DNA of 64,000 bases from positions 114,520,183 through 114,584,182 of the forward strand of contig OY998180.1 in assembly GCA_963921935.1 (NCBI GenBank), read 5' to 3'. Below, in pieces: positions 10,903 to 21,350 of the stretch; position 1 is the first letter of the stretch, and every line of letters begins with the position of its first letter. This stretch comes from Galeruca laticollis (Eukaryota > Arthropoda > Insecta > Coleoptera > Chrysomelidae). The translations under genes were made by a program, and so were the position numbers. Below the pieces are notes generated by a model. The model was not told the origin of the DNA and searched no databases. It saw only the letters and a program-made list of their open reading frames with translations.

Positions 10903-13190
10903 TTATCGGATGGAAATAGGGGAGCTGTCGAGGTAGTCAATGTATTCGTCGGGAAGGTCGTCGTAGGCCGTGACTAGCATGCGTAACGGAGGAAGTTTGT
11001 AGGTAGAAGTCGTTCGCTCCTGGTATCAGGGTGTTGGAAAACGATGGCTTGGGTTTTTTGAGGGTTGATAATCACCCGCCATTTCCTGCACCAATTAGAA
11101 AATTGAGACTGTAGATTTTGGGATCGAATGTTGAGAGAGCGAATGTCTGTGGCAGAAATGATTAGTGCGGTGTCGTCCGCATATAGCTGGATGTTATCAC
11201 GGGGATGTCGTGGAATTGGTGTATCATACGTATAAATTATGTATAATAGAGGAGCGAGTATCGAGCCCTGCGGAACGCCAGTTTGGGGTGTAAAAGGGTC
11301 GGATATGCTATAACCAACTTTGACGCTGATCGATCGGTCGGTGAGGTAAGAATATAATAATTTGGTTTGGCAATCGGATGCTCAGTAGCTTTCTCACTAG
11401 TCCGGCGTGCCAGACTTGATCGAAAGCCTTCTGAACGTCCATGAGGATGGCAGCAGTACAGCTTCGTTGATTTAAAGCTCGGGTGACGATTGTTTGAAGG
11501 TTGGTGGTGGCATTCTGACAAGAGTGGCCCGGCCTGAATCCGAATTGAAATGCCGGAATTATATTATTTTCAGTACAGAAGCCCCAGATTCGTTCTTTCA
11601 ACAAGCGTTCAAAGACTTTACCTAGGACGCTGATTAATGAGATGGGGCGGTAAGATTCAGGCTTTGTAGGGTCTTTGCCGGGTTTGGGGATGAGAACTAC
11701 GTTGGCTGATTTCCAACAACGAGGGAAGTATGAGAATGCCAGGCAGGCGTTCAGCAGGGCGCAGAGCGGAGGGAAGACCTCTTCTAGCAGGTTTTTAAGT
11801 GCCTGCCTCGAGATTCCGTCGTCTCCTGGGGCACTGTTTCTCCCCGCTCGGCACGCTAGCTGAACTCCTTCGATTGTGAAAGGTGTAAGAAGCGGAGAGT
11901 TCTCATTTAGTGGGATGTGAACGTGTGGGCTTCGAGTAATATTTCGAGTCATGAGGTCGGTTTCGACGGCAAAGTCCCTGAGAAATCAGAGGTTATCGAG
12001 TGGTGAAAAGACAGTTTGTAGGTTATTTTTGAAGGCGGTGGCTTTGTCTTCGGATGTGTAGATCTTCTGTCCTTGCACTTCGATATGTGATTCTACCTTT
12101 CTCTTGAGGCCGACGAGGCGGTAGAATTTTTGCCAAAACACGCGCCTTTGTCTGAAATCTAGTCCGGCTGTTTCGGCCTTCCATTTTCTCTGCTTTTCAG
12201 CATTGATTTCTTGCCGAACCTGGGCGTTGAGTGTGTTTTGACGGCGGGGTCTCGAGTGTGGACGTATAACCTGTATAACTGTCTATTCTGACGAATTTTT
12301 TGCAGAATTCTTTGCGGAAGGGCATGAAAATTGGTGTATACGGTGGTGAGGGGGACAGCGATGTCTTGTGCATCGATTAAGAGGGATTGGAATTCTTCTG
12401 CTTGATTATCTATGTCATCAGTACTCTGATGAATGACGGGTTGTGGTAAATTAGTAGAGACGTGGTTTGCAAAGGAATTCCAATCGGCTTTTTTAAAATC
12501 GCGAAAAGTGAAATTTGTTGAAGGTGGTGGTATCGGATTGTGTAACGCGGTTTTGACCAGAAGTGGAACGTGGTCTGATGTAATCGGGTCGCCTATAAAG
12601 CATTCATCGTCGATGAGGGTGATTAATCTGTCTGTGCAGATTATATGATCGACTATGGAGGGGCCGATGTGACTTACTAGGGTTGGATTATTATTTCTAA
12701 TCCATGAGATGGGAAGTGAGACGAGTTGGTCGGCGAGTAGTCTTCCGATGAGGTTGGTGTGTGTATTACCGAAAATAATGTTGCGTGAGTTTAAGTCACC
12801 CATTATTATGGCTCGTGATAGAGAGGATGCATATTCGAGGAGGTCGATTGATAGTGGTTGATTGGGATGTTTGTAGTAGGAAAAGAATGTCGTCGTGGTA
12901 TTATTCCACGATATGTCGATGGCTATGCAATCCAAGTTCTGTTGAGACGGAGGTGCAGGGAGTGGGTGTGGTGACGCGGGGAGTCCCTGTCGGACGAGGA
13001 GTCCGTTGCCGTGACAGTAGAAATTCCTGTCTAGATGGAAGGTGGTGTAGCCAGTGAAGCGAGGAGGGTTCTTTAAAAGAGTGTCTGTGATAGATAGTAC
13101 TTGTACGTTTTGGGAGTGCAGAAGGTGTTTGAGAAGATGTCGCTTCCTGGCTAGACCTTGGCAATTCACGGTCCCGGTAAGAAAGTCCAT
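10903..13190 (-). pseudogene. LINE ORF2 (endonuclease-reverse transcriptase) copy 2, frameshifted, YADD intact
   Basis: The domain order matches copy 1: APE endonuclease (MGDLNSRN, SDHVPLL), then reverse transcriptase (MDVQKAFDQVW, GVPQGSILAPLL, catalytic YADD with GAC GAC at about 11,172-11,177). The frame breaks at the same places as copy 1, and the sequence after the catalytic box jumps to the C-terminal tail in the same way. Start MDFLTGTVNCQG at 13,190, stop at 10,903. This copy is closer to the source element because its catalytic box is unmutated, but it still cannot encode a full enzyme. Confidence 0.85.
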
Positions 13191-14596
13191 GACTTAATTT
13201 TGTCTTTTGGGGTGAAGACGAAGTAGACGCGGTTGCCAGCGCCACTTGTTACGGAACAAATGTATCCGTAGAAGGAGGGGAGGAGGTGCGTTAATGTGTC
13301 GGCCACTAGGCCACGGGAAGTCGGGACGGCGTTCATTATGGTAGTTGCCAAGATCTCGATTAAGATATTGGAGTCGGTGGTCAGGTCGTACGGGGTCGGT
13401 GGCTTTTCAAGAGTCCCAGGTGCGATCTCTTGTGCGGACTTCGGTGCCTCCAGCCGCTTGGGGCACCGAGGGTGGAAAGCGGGGTGTGGACCGCCGCAGT
13501 TTTTGTAAGATGGGGCGTTTGCCTTTGGGCAATTTGCGGGCTTGTGGTCGGTGGCTCCACAGGAGAGACAGACCGGTTTGGCCCTGCAGAATTCGGCAAG
13601 GTGGCCTGTGCTGGAGCACCGTTTGCAGAATTTCGGTACTGCGGGGAGCGGGTTTGCACGGTTGGAAGCCTCACATTGATGTATCAGGCCGTGGAACTCC
13701 ATGCCGTAGGTGAGGGCCCGGTGGTAGTATCTTTCGGATTCAGTCAGAATCCGAAACATTGATGTTATTTTTCCATGACGGCGAGACATTATGCGCCAGG
13801 ACCTGGTGGCGGGGAAGTTAAGGTCGTTGAGGATGGCCTCAAATTCCTGGTCGGTAATGGTGGTGTCTACATTTCTGCAGACGAGACAAAAATGCGAGAT
13901 CGAGAGCATTGACGGTCTTGGCGAGTGGGGCTGAGGGGGATAATGGTGACTTGGTCGTCACCGATGGTGTTACGCCTTTCTGCTAAAGACTCCTACGGGA
14001 TGTGAGAGGGTATTTTTGAGAAGGGCGGTTCTGTTGGAGTTCGCCTTCAGGTGTACGATGTCTCCTCTCAACAGCTCGTTGGTGTTGAGAAGGTTGAAGA
14101 GTTCTCTCTGGGAGGTGTATTTCTGTGGAAGGTTTCGAATGTTGAGAGGCTGAAGTTGGATTTGTTGGGTTTGACGGGGTTGCCTGGTTTGTTGGGGTAG
14201 TTGTCGTTGTTGTTGTTGTTGGGTGGTTGGGGGTGGTGGCGTGGGGATCCTACGTTCTCGGTTAGGCATAGTGCCTAAGTGAGTGCAGTCTCCCGATTGG
14301 TTGTCGGTGGTAACTAGGGACTGATGAGATTTTTGAGATTGGTGGGTTTTCGCCGAGTAGGTGGGCGATGCGCTGCGGGAGGCTTGTTGTCGTTTTTCGT
14401 CGAGGTCGGTTTTAAGACGGGTTATGTATTTGAGTGCCATCTCGAGTTGGTGCTCGAGGTTGGCGATTCGCTCATCGTGGCTCATATATGGTTTGGTGGG
14501 TGAACTCTTAACGAGTTCGGGAAAGTCTTCTCTCGAAGAGATGGATGGTGGCGGAGTTTTCATGCTCCGGGTTTTCATGGAGCGATTGGAAGTCAT
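13166..14596 (-). pseudogene. LINE ORF1 (Gag-like, zinc-knuckle) copy 2, frameshifted
   Basis: It starts MTSNRSMKTRSMKTPPPS at 14,596, followed by a short heptad-like segment (IANLEHQLEMALKYITRLK), a Gln-rich run six codons shorter than in copy 1, and the RNA-binding region. The second part (13,909 to 13,166) has CKRCSSTGHLAEFC and CLSCGATDHKPANC plus a third knuckle. Two frameshifts between 13,970 and 13,850 separate the halves. Length and motifs match jockey-clade ORF1. The shared frameshifts in both copies show that the element was inactive before the segment was duplicated. Confidence 0.8.
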
Positions 14597-14671
14597 GATG
14601 GCGGAAGAGACAAAACGATGAATGTTTCGTTGTGCGCGGAGTTGTTAGTGGTCAGGGTTGGCGGACAAAAG

Positions 14672-14770
14672 CCGGCAGCGGACTCACTGCCGGAGGGAGT
14701 TTCCTCCCCGGTTAAAGGTTTCCTGACCCTTTTTGTCTGCCTGTTAGTGTTTTATATTCACCTGAATATA
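14672..14770. repeat. Short hairpins in the LINE 5' leader, proximal group
   Basis: CCGGCAG/CTGCCGG (14,672-14,678 with 14,687-14,693) is a perfect 7-bp stem. TATATTCA/TGAATATA (14,753-14,760 with 14,763-14,770) is another. GGTCAGG near 14,650 can pair with CCTGACC near 14,722. Together they would fold the leader RNA upstream of ORF1. Confidence 0.75.
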
Positions 14771-14826
14771 GATCCTTTCGTCTTGTGTGGGTTGAATGTC
14801 GGTTGACTTCTAGTTGGTTCTTCGCT

Positions 14827-14967
14827 ATCGCTTAGTTGGTTAAGCGATTTTCATAAATAAAATCCGCTCTAGAGAGAGCGGGATTTCATAAATAGGAAGG
14901 CTCTATCAAGAGCCGATTTTCATAAATGCAATTGTCCTATAAAGGACAAGTTGAGATAAAAATCTCA
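14827..14967. repeat. Array of five short perfect hairpins with a repeated spacer
   Basis: There are five consecutive hairpins. Stems are ATCGCTTA/TAAGCGAT (14,827-14,848), CCGCTCT/AGAGCGG (14,864-14,881), GGCTCT/AGAGCC (14,899-14,914), TTGTCCT/AGGACAA (14,932-14,949) and TGAGAT/ATCTCA (14,952-14,967). Loops are 4 nt except the first (6 nt). The spacer TTTCATAAAT recurs at 14,849, 14,884 and 14,918, a period of 34-35 nt. The stems all differ in sequence yet each is self-complementary. A further 7-bp stem, ACTTGGT/ACCAAGT, follows at 15,007-15,031. It lies in the LINE 5' region. Function unknown. Confidence 0.85.
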
Positions 14968-15296
14968 GTTATTGTGTCGATTCCGGCGGCAAGGGCTTCT
15001 GGAAATACTTGGTTTGAATCAGTGACCAAGTTCTCCGTTGGGCTACTTCTTGCAGGTGACTTTCTTCGACCGATGTGTTCACTACATCATACGACAGTTT
15101 GGCATGTATTTATATTGTGTAAAAAGTATCAAGGGCCTACTGGGGTCCTAGCGCATCTATTGGCTAGAGATCCAAGTGCTTTTGCGTGAAATAGCAGTTT
15201 CCTGTTATATAAAAAGAACCAACTCACAGTACTGTTTATAGCAAGTGAATTGTAAGTGGTAGTTTTCGTGTTTTTGGATTTCTATTTAAACTGAAA

Positions 15297-17625
15297 ATGA
15301 GTAGAAGAACTAAACTAATTCTCAGTAATGCTTTACGACCAAAGGGATATGACCCGTCGTGCGAAATAGAGCCAAAAAAGCCAAAATTTAACGAATGTAA
15401 AGTGGTAAGTAAATTTATTGGTTAAGTTATTCTATTTTTAAGTTTTTTTCTCAAAATAAATTATATTTTCTTGTTGTTTACGCTCTTTTTTAACAACCAG
15501 CAAAGTTTAGATTATATTTTTATTTATTTTGGCGCCTAAATAATCAATATTATTATTGAGATAATATCTTAATAGAACCATGCTCCCTTATTTCATAAAG
15601 CAAATTACGAACCAAGAGGTACGTCGGTGGTTGGTTCCTTTCAAATAATATTTTACTTGGGTAAAAAATATTTATTTTGTGATTATTTTGTGTTTTTAAG
15701 GAACAGTGTTGGCCTGAGCAACCACTACAGAATAGCAGTTCCACTTTAACAGACATAGGTAAAAGTCTATAATTATAATAATGTGTACCTAAGTATCTAC
15801 TTCAGTAGTAGGTATCTATACTGAATACTTTTTTATTTTTCAGGGGTAATCATTTCGAACTTTGAAGATATTAAAACAGATCTGACAAATATTCAAGTTC
15901 AAAATACTTAATGAAAACTCAACTGTCACCGAATCGAGTTGGAATTCTAATAATATAATAATTAAAGAAATTCTTGTGTCCAGGAGCTCACCACAAACTT
16001 AGATACTTGCGCCAAGCTCAGTATTTTAATACTTAAGTAATAATGGATTTTTTTTGGGTGTTTTCTGTTTAAAATAAAATATATTACCAAATATTATTGT
16101 TGTTATTATAGGTATCTACTTCAGGAACACACAATGATGAAAACCTACAAAATAAAAAAACATGTGAAATGAATGAGACTCAAGATCAGGATATGGTTGC
16201 TAAATATACAACTTCAGTCAAACCAAATTTACCGAAACTAAGTTCCGAATGTTAGGGCACTAAATGAAGAAATTGTGGTTCATAATCTAAGCTTACCAGG
16301 TAATAATTAATAAAATAATTCCTACTTTTAATGATAATAATGGATCATTTTTTGATTGTCACAAAATTTATAGCATACCCATTTTATTGTTCAGGGTTGG
16401 ATTTTGTGACTACAGAAAATGAAGAATCGGGAAACTCAGAGATTCAATACCAGATCAATGAAGACTTATGTGAAAAAATGCGATTTCAACAGACTCACCT
16501 AAAATAGCAATTCATGAAAATATAAATAAAATAACCAAGAAAATGGTTTTGAACAGGAAATACATGACGAAGATTCAGATGACAGTGTCAGAGACCGTGA
16601 CTTTATCCCTGAAGTGGAAAGCGGTAATATTTCGAAAGAAGATAATGATGACTTCCTATTTAGTGAAGAAGAAATTGAGAGAAAGCAACAATTGGAGGAA
16701 GAAAAAAACAATGTAATGGACGTTCTAAGAAAGGACAACATAACAAATATCATGGTCAATCCTAGGATTACCTAAATAGCCAAGAAACATTATTTATTAT
16801 AAAAGACAATTGAGTATTTTTAACGAGGGGGTACATCCAGGCTCCACAAACATTCCATATTGTTTTTTGTGGAAAGAAGGGGTAGCCGGTCGAGGCGCAC
16901 AGGAAGTGGGCTCATGTTCAAAGAAGTTTGTCGAAGTGCACCTTAAAAAAGGGGTAGAGGAGTTAATATTGTGGTCCGACAGCGGTGGAGGACAAAATCG
17001 CAATATAAAAATTGTGCTTATGTTAAAAACAATTTCAATGTAACATCCTACATCAACCAAAATTTATCTTAAATATCTGGAGTCTGGACACAGCTTTTAG
17101 CCCAATGACACATACTTTGGGCAAATATAAAAGGCTCTTAAGATGCAGGTTCAAATTTCACCTTGAAAGACTTTATGTCTATAAATGAAGGTTACAAGAA
17201 ACAGAATAAATTTGTAATAAACCTTATGGAGCCTGACAATTTCTGCTCTACTGAAGATATTGGAAACAAATTTCAAATAGAATAGTGACAATAGAAAAAG
17301 AAAAATTTAGTTGGTTAAAAACAAAAATAATGTATCTTGAAAAGTCAAAAACAAATTCAATATTTTTATGCGAGTCACATTCACCTGAGGATAATCAGGT
17401 TAAAGAAATAAATATCTCAAAATTAACACGAGGTAAAAACATTCCTATTGATCCCCAAAGACTTAAATTGCATTACCCAGAAGGAAAACCTATTTCTAAA
17501 AAAAATGGGATGATATAAAGACTTCACTAAAGTTTTCTCCCCAAGGATGCGATTGAATTTTACAGAATAAAAAAAATCCCAATGGCACAGGACCAATTGG
17601 ACAGTCTTATTTCAGTAACATGTTT
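15297..17625 (+). pseudogene. Decayed multi-exon gene of an insect-expanded family (DUF7869-like)
   Basis: Exon 1 (15,297-15,404, starting MSRRTKLILSNALRPKGYDP) ends at a GTAAGT donor. Later exon-like blocks follow CAG acceptors near 15,843, 16,112 and 16,394. One encodes an acidic stretch (DSDDSVRDRDFIPEVESG). A block at 16,810-17,041 reads IFNEGVHPGSTNIPYCFLW, then VAGRGAQEVGSCSKK, then LWSDSGGGQNRNIK. The S-D-x-x-G-G-Q-N-R-N motif is typical of a family, annotated as DUF7869 as far as I recall, that is multiplied in aphids and other insects. Stops near 17,100 and 17,285 and missing joins show decay. The molecular role is unknown. It may be a transposon protein with an RNase H-like fold. 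Confidence 0.65.
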
Positions 17626-17639
17626 GCATAAAACCGAAA

Positions 17640-18340
17640 ATAAAAAATTAGATACAAAAGTAATAGAATGCTTTGAGATGTACAAAAAACCAAAGTAACA
17701 TTCTGGCATCAAATCAAAAACAAAAAAATAAAAAAATTTCTGGTAAATTTGAATTTTCTTAAATAAATGTTTTAATGTACGATTTAGAGAAAAATGTTAA
17801 ATACAAAAGTTGTAGAACGTGTTAAGGTCTATAAAAAAGCTCAGTAACTTTTTTGCGTCAAATGAAAAACAAAGGAAATACGATTTTTTTCAACTTTGAC
17901 AGGCCGCCATTTTGTTTTTACTCGGCCGATTTGGCTCATTAACAAACTCGTCGAAGATTTTTGCCTAACCGATTTTGTAGCGAGTTTGGTTTCGATCGGT
18001 CAAAAAATACGCCCTCTATCTTGCTTACAAATTCCGTTATAATTTGTGAATTTTCCTAAATAAATGTTTTAATGTACGATTTAGAGAAAAATGTTAAATA
18101 CAAAAGTTGTAGAACGTGTTAAGGTCTATGAAAAAGCTTAGTAACTTTTTTGCGTCAAATGAAAAACAAAGGAAATACGATTTTTTTTCAACTTTGACAG
18201 GCCGCCATTTTGTTTTTACTCGGCCGATTTGGCTCATTAACGGAATCGTCCAAGATTTTGTCCTAACCGATTTTTGTAGCGAGTTTGGTTTCGATCCGTC
18301 GAAAAATACGCCCTCTATCATGCTTGCAAATTCCGTTATA
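17640..18340 (+). repeat. Tandem repeat, 297-bp unit, two clear copies plus a degenerate one
   Basis: 17,761-18,057 and 18,058-18,340 are near-identical direct copies. Both contain TTTTAATGTACGATTTAGAG, GCCGCCATTTTG and AAATTCCGTTATAA. The preceding 17,640-17,760 resembles the first third of the unit (TACAAAAGTAATAGAA..., CATCAAATCAAAAACAAA), which suggests an older third copy. It lies just 3' of the decayed gene. No ORF is conserved between copies. Confidence 0.85.
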
Positions 18341-18554
18341 ACACATACATGTATATATGTATCAAAGAGGTCCAAAAACTTTCCTTCAACTATATACCGA
18401 GCAAGGGTGAAAATATGCTCTCTTACAGCAACATCAGAGATAACTATGGAACAGATGTCGTAAATAACATGAAAACACTTTCAAAAGTAATGTTGAAAAC
18501 TACAAAACAAAAAAACCGCAGAATATTTTTGTTACGCTATAAAACCGAAAATTT

Positions 18555-19700
18555 AACACCTTCATGACTGCGGATACAAACTGTGTTCCATTGTCACTAA
18601 TGATTCGGCGTGGAAGCCCATATCGTAGTAGAACTTCATCCAGTAAGATTTGGGAGCAATTTCCTGCAGTGGCCTCTTGTAGGGCAAATAGCTCTATCCA
18701 CCGGTTAGCCACATGTTCGACTATGAATATCCATCTCATACCTTCTGGAGTTAATGGTAAGGGACCAAATAAATCCATAGCTAACACTTCAAGGCGATGA
18801 TTATTAGCAGTGGTTTGTAATAGGCCGGCTCGTTTCAAATTTTGGGTCTTATATCGTTGACATGGTGCGCATTTTGAAATGTGTTGAGCCACATCCTGAC
18901 GCATGCCTATCCAAAAGTATCTCTTTGATATTCAGTTAACAGTTTAATCGACACCATAGTGTCCGGATGTGGGAGCGTCATGGTAGGCGTAAAGGATATC
19001 TTCCCTTTCTTGCTCGGGAACGACAATACGAGCGCCCTCATCCTCCTGATCATCCGTATATCGATAAAAGAGCTCTGGTGGGTTTCCGTGGCTGAGGCAA
19101 GGTGGCCTTGATAGGAAGTCCGCCACCACGTTGGTTTTTCCTGGTGAATACTGCACCTTTAAATTGTAGGGTTGTAATTGTAGTGCCCACCGGGACAAGC
19201 GACCCCTTGGCGTCTTCAGGCTTAGCAGCCATTTTAGCGGTTGGTGATCTGTGATGACGATCGTTGAAGGCGTTTCGATATATCCTCTGAATTTTGAAAC
19301 GCCCCAGACGATAGCTAAGGCATCTCTCTCCGTTGTAGAGTAGTTTCGTTCGGCGTCCGTTAGAAGGCGGCTGGCATATTCAATTGGGTGTTCATCGGCT
19401 CCCTCCCCCTGGACAAGGACTGCACCGATGGCATAACCACTGGCATCGGTTTTGATGATAAACGGTTCCATTACGTTCGCTTGTCTTAGCGTAGATGCGG
19501 TTGTTAAGTGTTTTTTAGAGTTTCGTAAGCTTCTTGCTGCTCCGTTTCCCGTTGCTGTGCGTCGGCCAGTGTATCAGTTGCGTTATATTTCACAAAAGTG
19601 CAATGTTTCTTCCGTAGTAACTGATAAAGACGGGCTCATGCCACGCTCGCTTTGGCTGCGGTGTCAATGTGTGCTTGACCCTCGATGCCACAAATTCTAG
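18555..19700 (-). pseudogene. Ty3/gypsy pol remnant: protease, RNase H, integrase; reverse transcriptase missing
   Basis: Reading down the minus strand there are three parts. Near 19,700-19,620 is an aspartic-protease-like segment (GQAHIDTAAKASVA, where the usual DTG/DTA reads DTAA). From about 19,530 to 18,944 is an RNase H domain (IIKTDASGYAIGAVLVQ, YSTTERDALAIVWGV, TDHQPLKWLL). From 18,904 to about 18,560 come the integrase zinc-binding tail (HISKCAPCQRYK) and the start of its core (MDLFGPLPL, SDNGTQFVS). The third catalytic residue is lost at the truncated left end. No reverse transcriptase lies between protease and RNase H. Small frameshifts occur near 19,500 and 18,940. Confidence 0.85.
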
Positions 19701-19872
19701 CCGGGACGGTAGGTACTTTAGGTGTGGATCGTATGAAAGTATTTATCGAGTAGAAATTGATAGAGTTTGTTTGTATATCTCTCGTAGTATTGGAGCAGTT
19801 CGAGCAGTTGCTTCTGAAAAACCTGGGCTTACCGTATCCATAGCAACTAATTATTACGGATTTTGACTCAGT

Positions 19873-20300
19873 TTACGTCGGTCGGGTAGGTTTTTTACTT
19901 TTAGATTGTCCTTGCTCCAGAAGTTTAGTTTGCCGTTTCCTACAGTCTTGTGCAGTGTGACCTCGATACCCACAGAAATTGCATTTATTCTGTTTTGATC
20001 GGTTGGGCTTGTGATTTTTCTGCGATTCGGGCGGAAGGGTCACTGTCTCTTTCGTCTCGTCCTCTATCAACTCAATCTGTGGTGCTATAATCAGTAATTC
20101 TGCAAATCTTTTTCCTTAGCTGGACATTTAAAAAACCGTATACCATATCAACTTGTGTTGCTTCATCATGTCTACCGGGTGGTAATTACGCGAGCAGTGC
20201 TCGTTTTTGGCAGATAAAGTCGTCTATCGGAGCCTGCAGCAATTGTCGTAATTGTTCTGGAGACATCGCCATGGCGCTTTGATTAGCAATACGCTTGCTT
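19873..20300 (-). pseudogene. Ty3/gypsy gag remnant with a CCHC zinc knuckle
   Basis: The frame 20,070-19,873 holds CNFCGYRGHTAQDC, a CX2CX4HX4C knuckle, followed by a basic tail. This is the nucleocapsid end of Gag. Upstream sequence to about 20,300 looks coding but is broken. It lies directly before the protease fragment, so it belongs to the same element. Confidence 0.75.
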
Positions 20301-20685
20301 CTTCTTGGAATGGTGAATGCTATTCGACACTAAGACTAGGTAAAGTATTGATAGTCCTAGACTATCCTTAAATATATATTGTAGATCCCCGACGATACAA
20401 AGACAGTGTTCGGCGAATGTATCGTCTAGAGTCCTTTCTGTAAGTGTGTATTGTAACACCAAAGCCAAACAATTGACGAATGTATTATCTAAGTATGACA
20501 ATAATTACAGAGACAACAGTGGTCTCTGATAATTAACGAAGCCGTTTTCTAATGTCTGAATGAATATCTGAAACCAACCAAGCAAGTGTGGTTTGTTGAA
20601 AGATATCATCTGACTATTGAAAAAAACAACTAATGTTCACTCAAAATGCTTTTTGAAATTTAAATATCTCTAGCCTCTATGCTGG

Positions 20686-21350
20686 GCGCCACTTGTCTTG
20701 TAATAAGTCCCGCAACATACTCACATCTCACAACAGAATAAAGGTACTGTTGCCATACATGTAAATTAAATAGGTAAATACGTACGTAGAATAAATATAT
20801 TGATCAGATGGATATAATTTTGAAATGATTGCTTACGAAATTTAAGTAAAGAAAGTATTCATATAATTTTTTTATTAGCTTGAGACAATTTAATAATAAT
20901 ATGAGACAACTTTTATTAATTTATATAATATTCAAATCCAAGTAATTTATAACAAATTTTAGCTTAAAAATTTGAACCCAAGATATTTCTATAGTAGTGC
21001 ATTGTTTTATGAATAATATGAATATAATAATTACAATAAAACAATATTTAGAGGTATTAATATTTTGTAGATCCTACAACACCAGCAAGTATTGTGCGTA
21101 TGGTAATGTAATCGCAACTGAATAGAACCCGTACAACTACTTAAAACTGTTCAGTTGTTTAGTACGAGATATGGGTAACGCCATAGAGAAAGTAATAAGA
21201 GAGCATATACGTAAATACGTAATAAATAAAATATACTATTAACTACCTATATCTCCAATAAGCGAAATGCGTTCCATTAAGAGTGAGAGGTCCGACTACA
21301 CTCTGTGTGGCCATGTTAGTTATGCGCAAGTGCTATATTTGCCGCCTGTA
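20686..21350 (-). mobile_element. Putative primer-binding site and 5' LTR of the gypsy remnant
   Basis: On the minus strand TTATTACAAGACA is followed by AGTGGCGCCCAGC, which looks like an LTR end next to a primer-binding site. The LTR would then run rightwards from about 20,699 (TGTAATAAGTCCC). Its far end is not identifiable by eye, and no 3' LTR is present at the truncated left end near 18,500. The right limit given is a guess. Confidence 0.4.

Larger units (their letters stand above)
8686..14447. repeat. Tandem segmental duplication, unit 2
   Basis: This is the second copy of 1-5,765. Beyond 14,447 the LINE continues into its own 5' region, which unit 1 lacks. The two units share all LINE frameshifts but differ at single bases, at the GA repeat length and by an 18-nt glutamine-codon deletion at about 14,215. 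Confidence 0.9.
9911..15230 (-). mobile_element. Jockey-like LINE, copy 2, with 5' region
   Basis: This has the same organisation as copy 1 but extends through the ORF1 start codon (14,596) into a structured leader. The 5' boundary is not defined. I place it near 15,230 because an inverted pair AGTTGGTTCTT (14,812-14,822) / AAGAACCAACT (15,214-15,224) brackets the leader and the next gene starts at 15,297. The GC content of 14,600-14,750 is higher than the surroundings, as is common in LINE promoters. Both ORFs are frameshifted. Confidence 0.8.

Noticed and set aside
14827..14967. CRISPR-like array
   Set aside because: The 34-35-nt spacing is suggestive, but the constant part is only 10 nt, the variable parts are self-complementary hairpins, and the context is a eukaryotic LINE leader.
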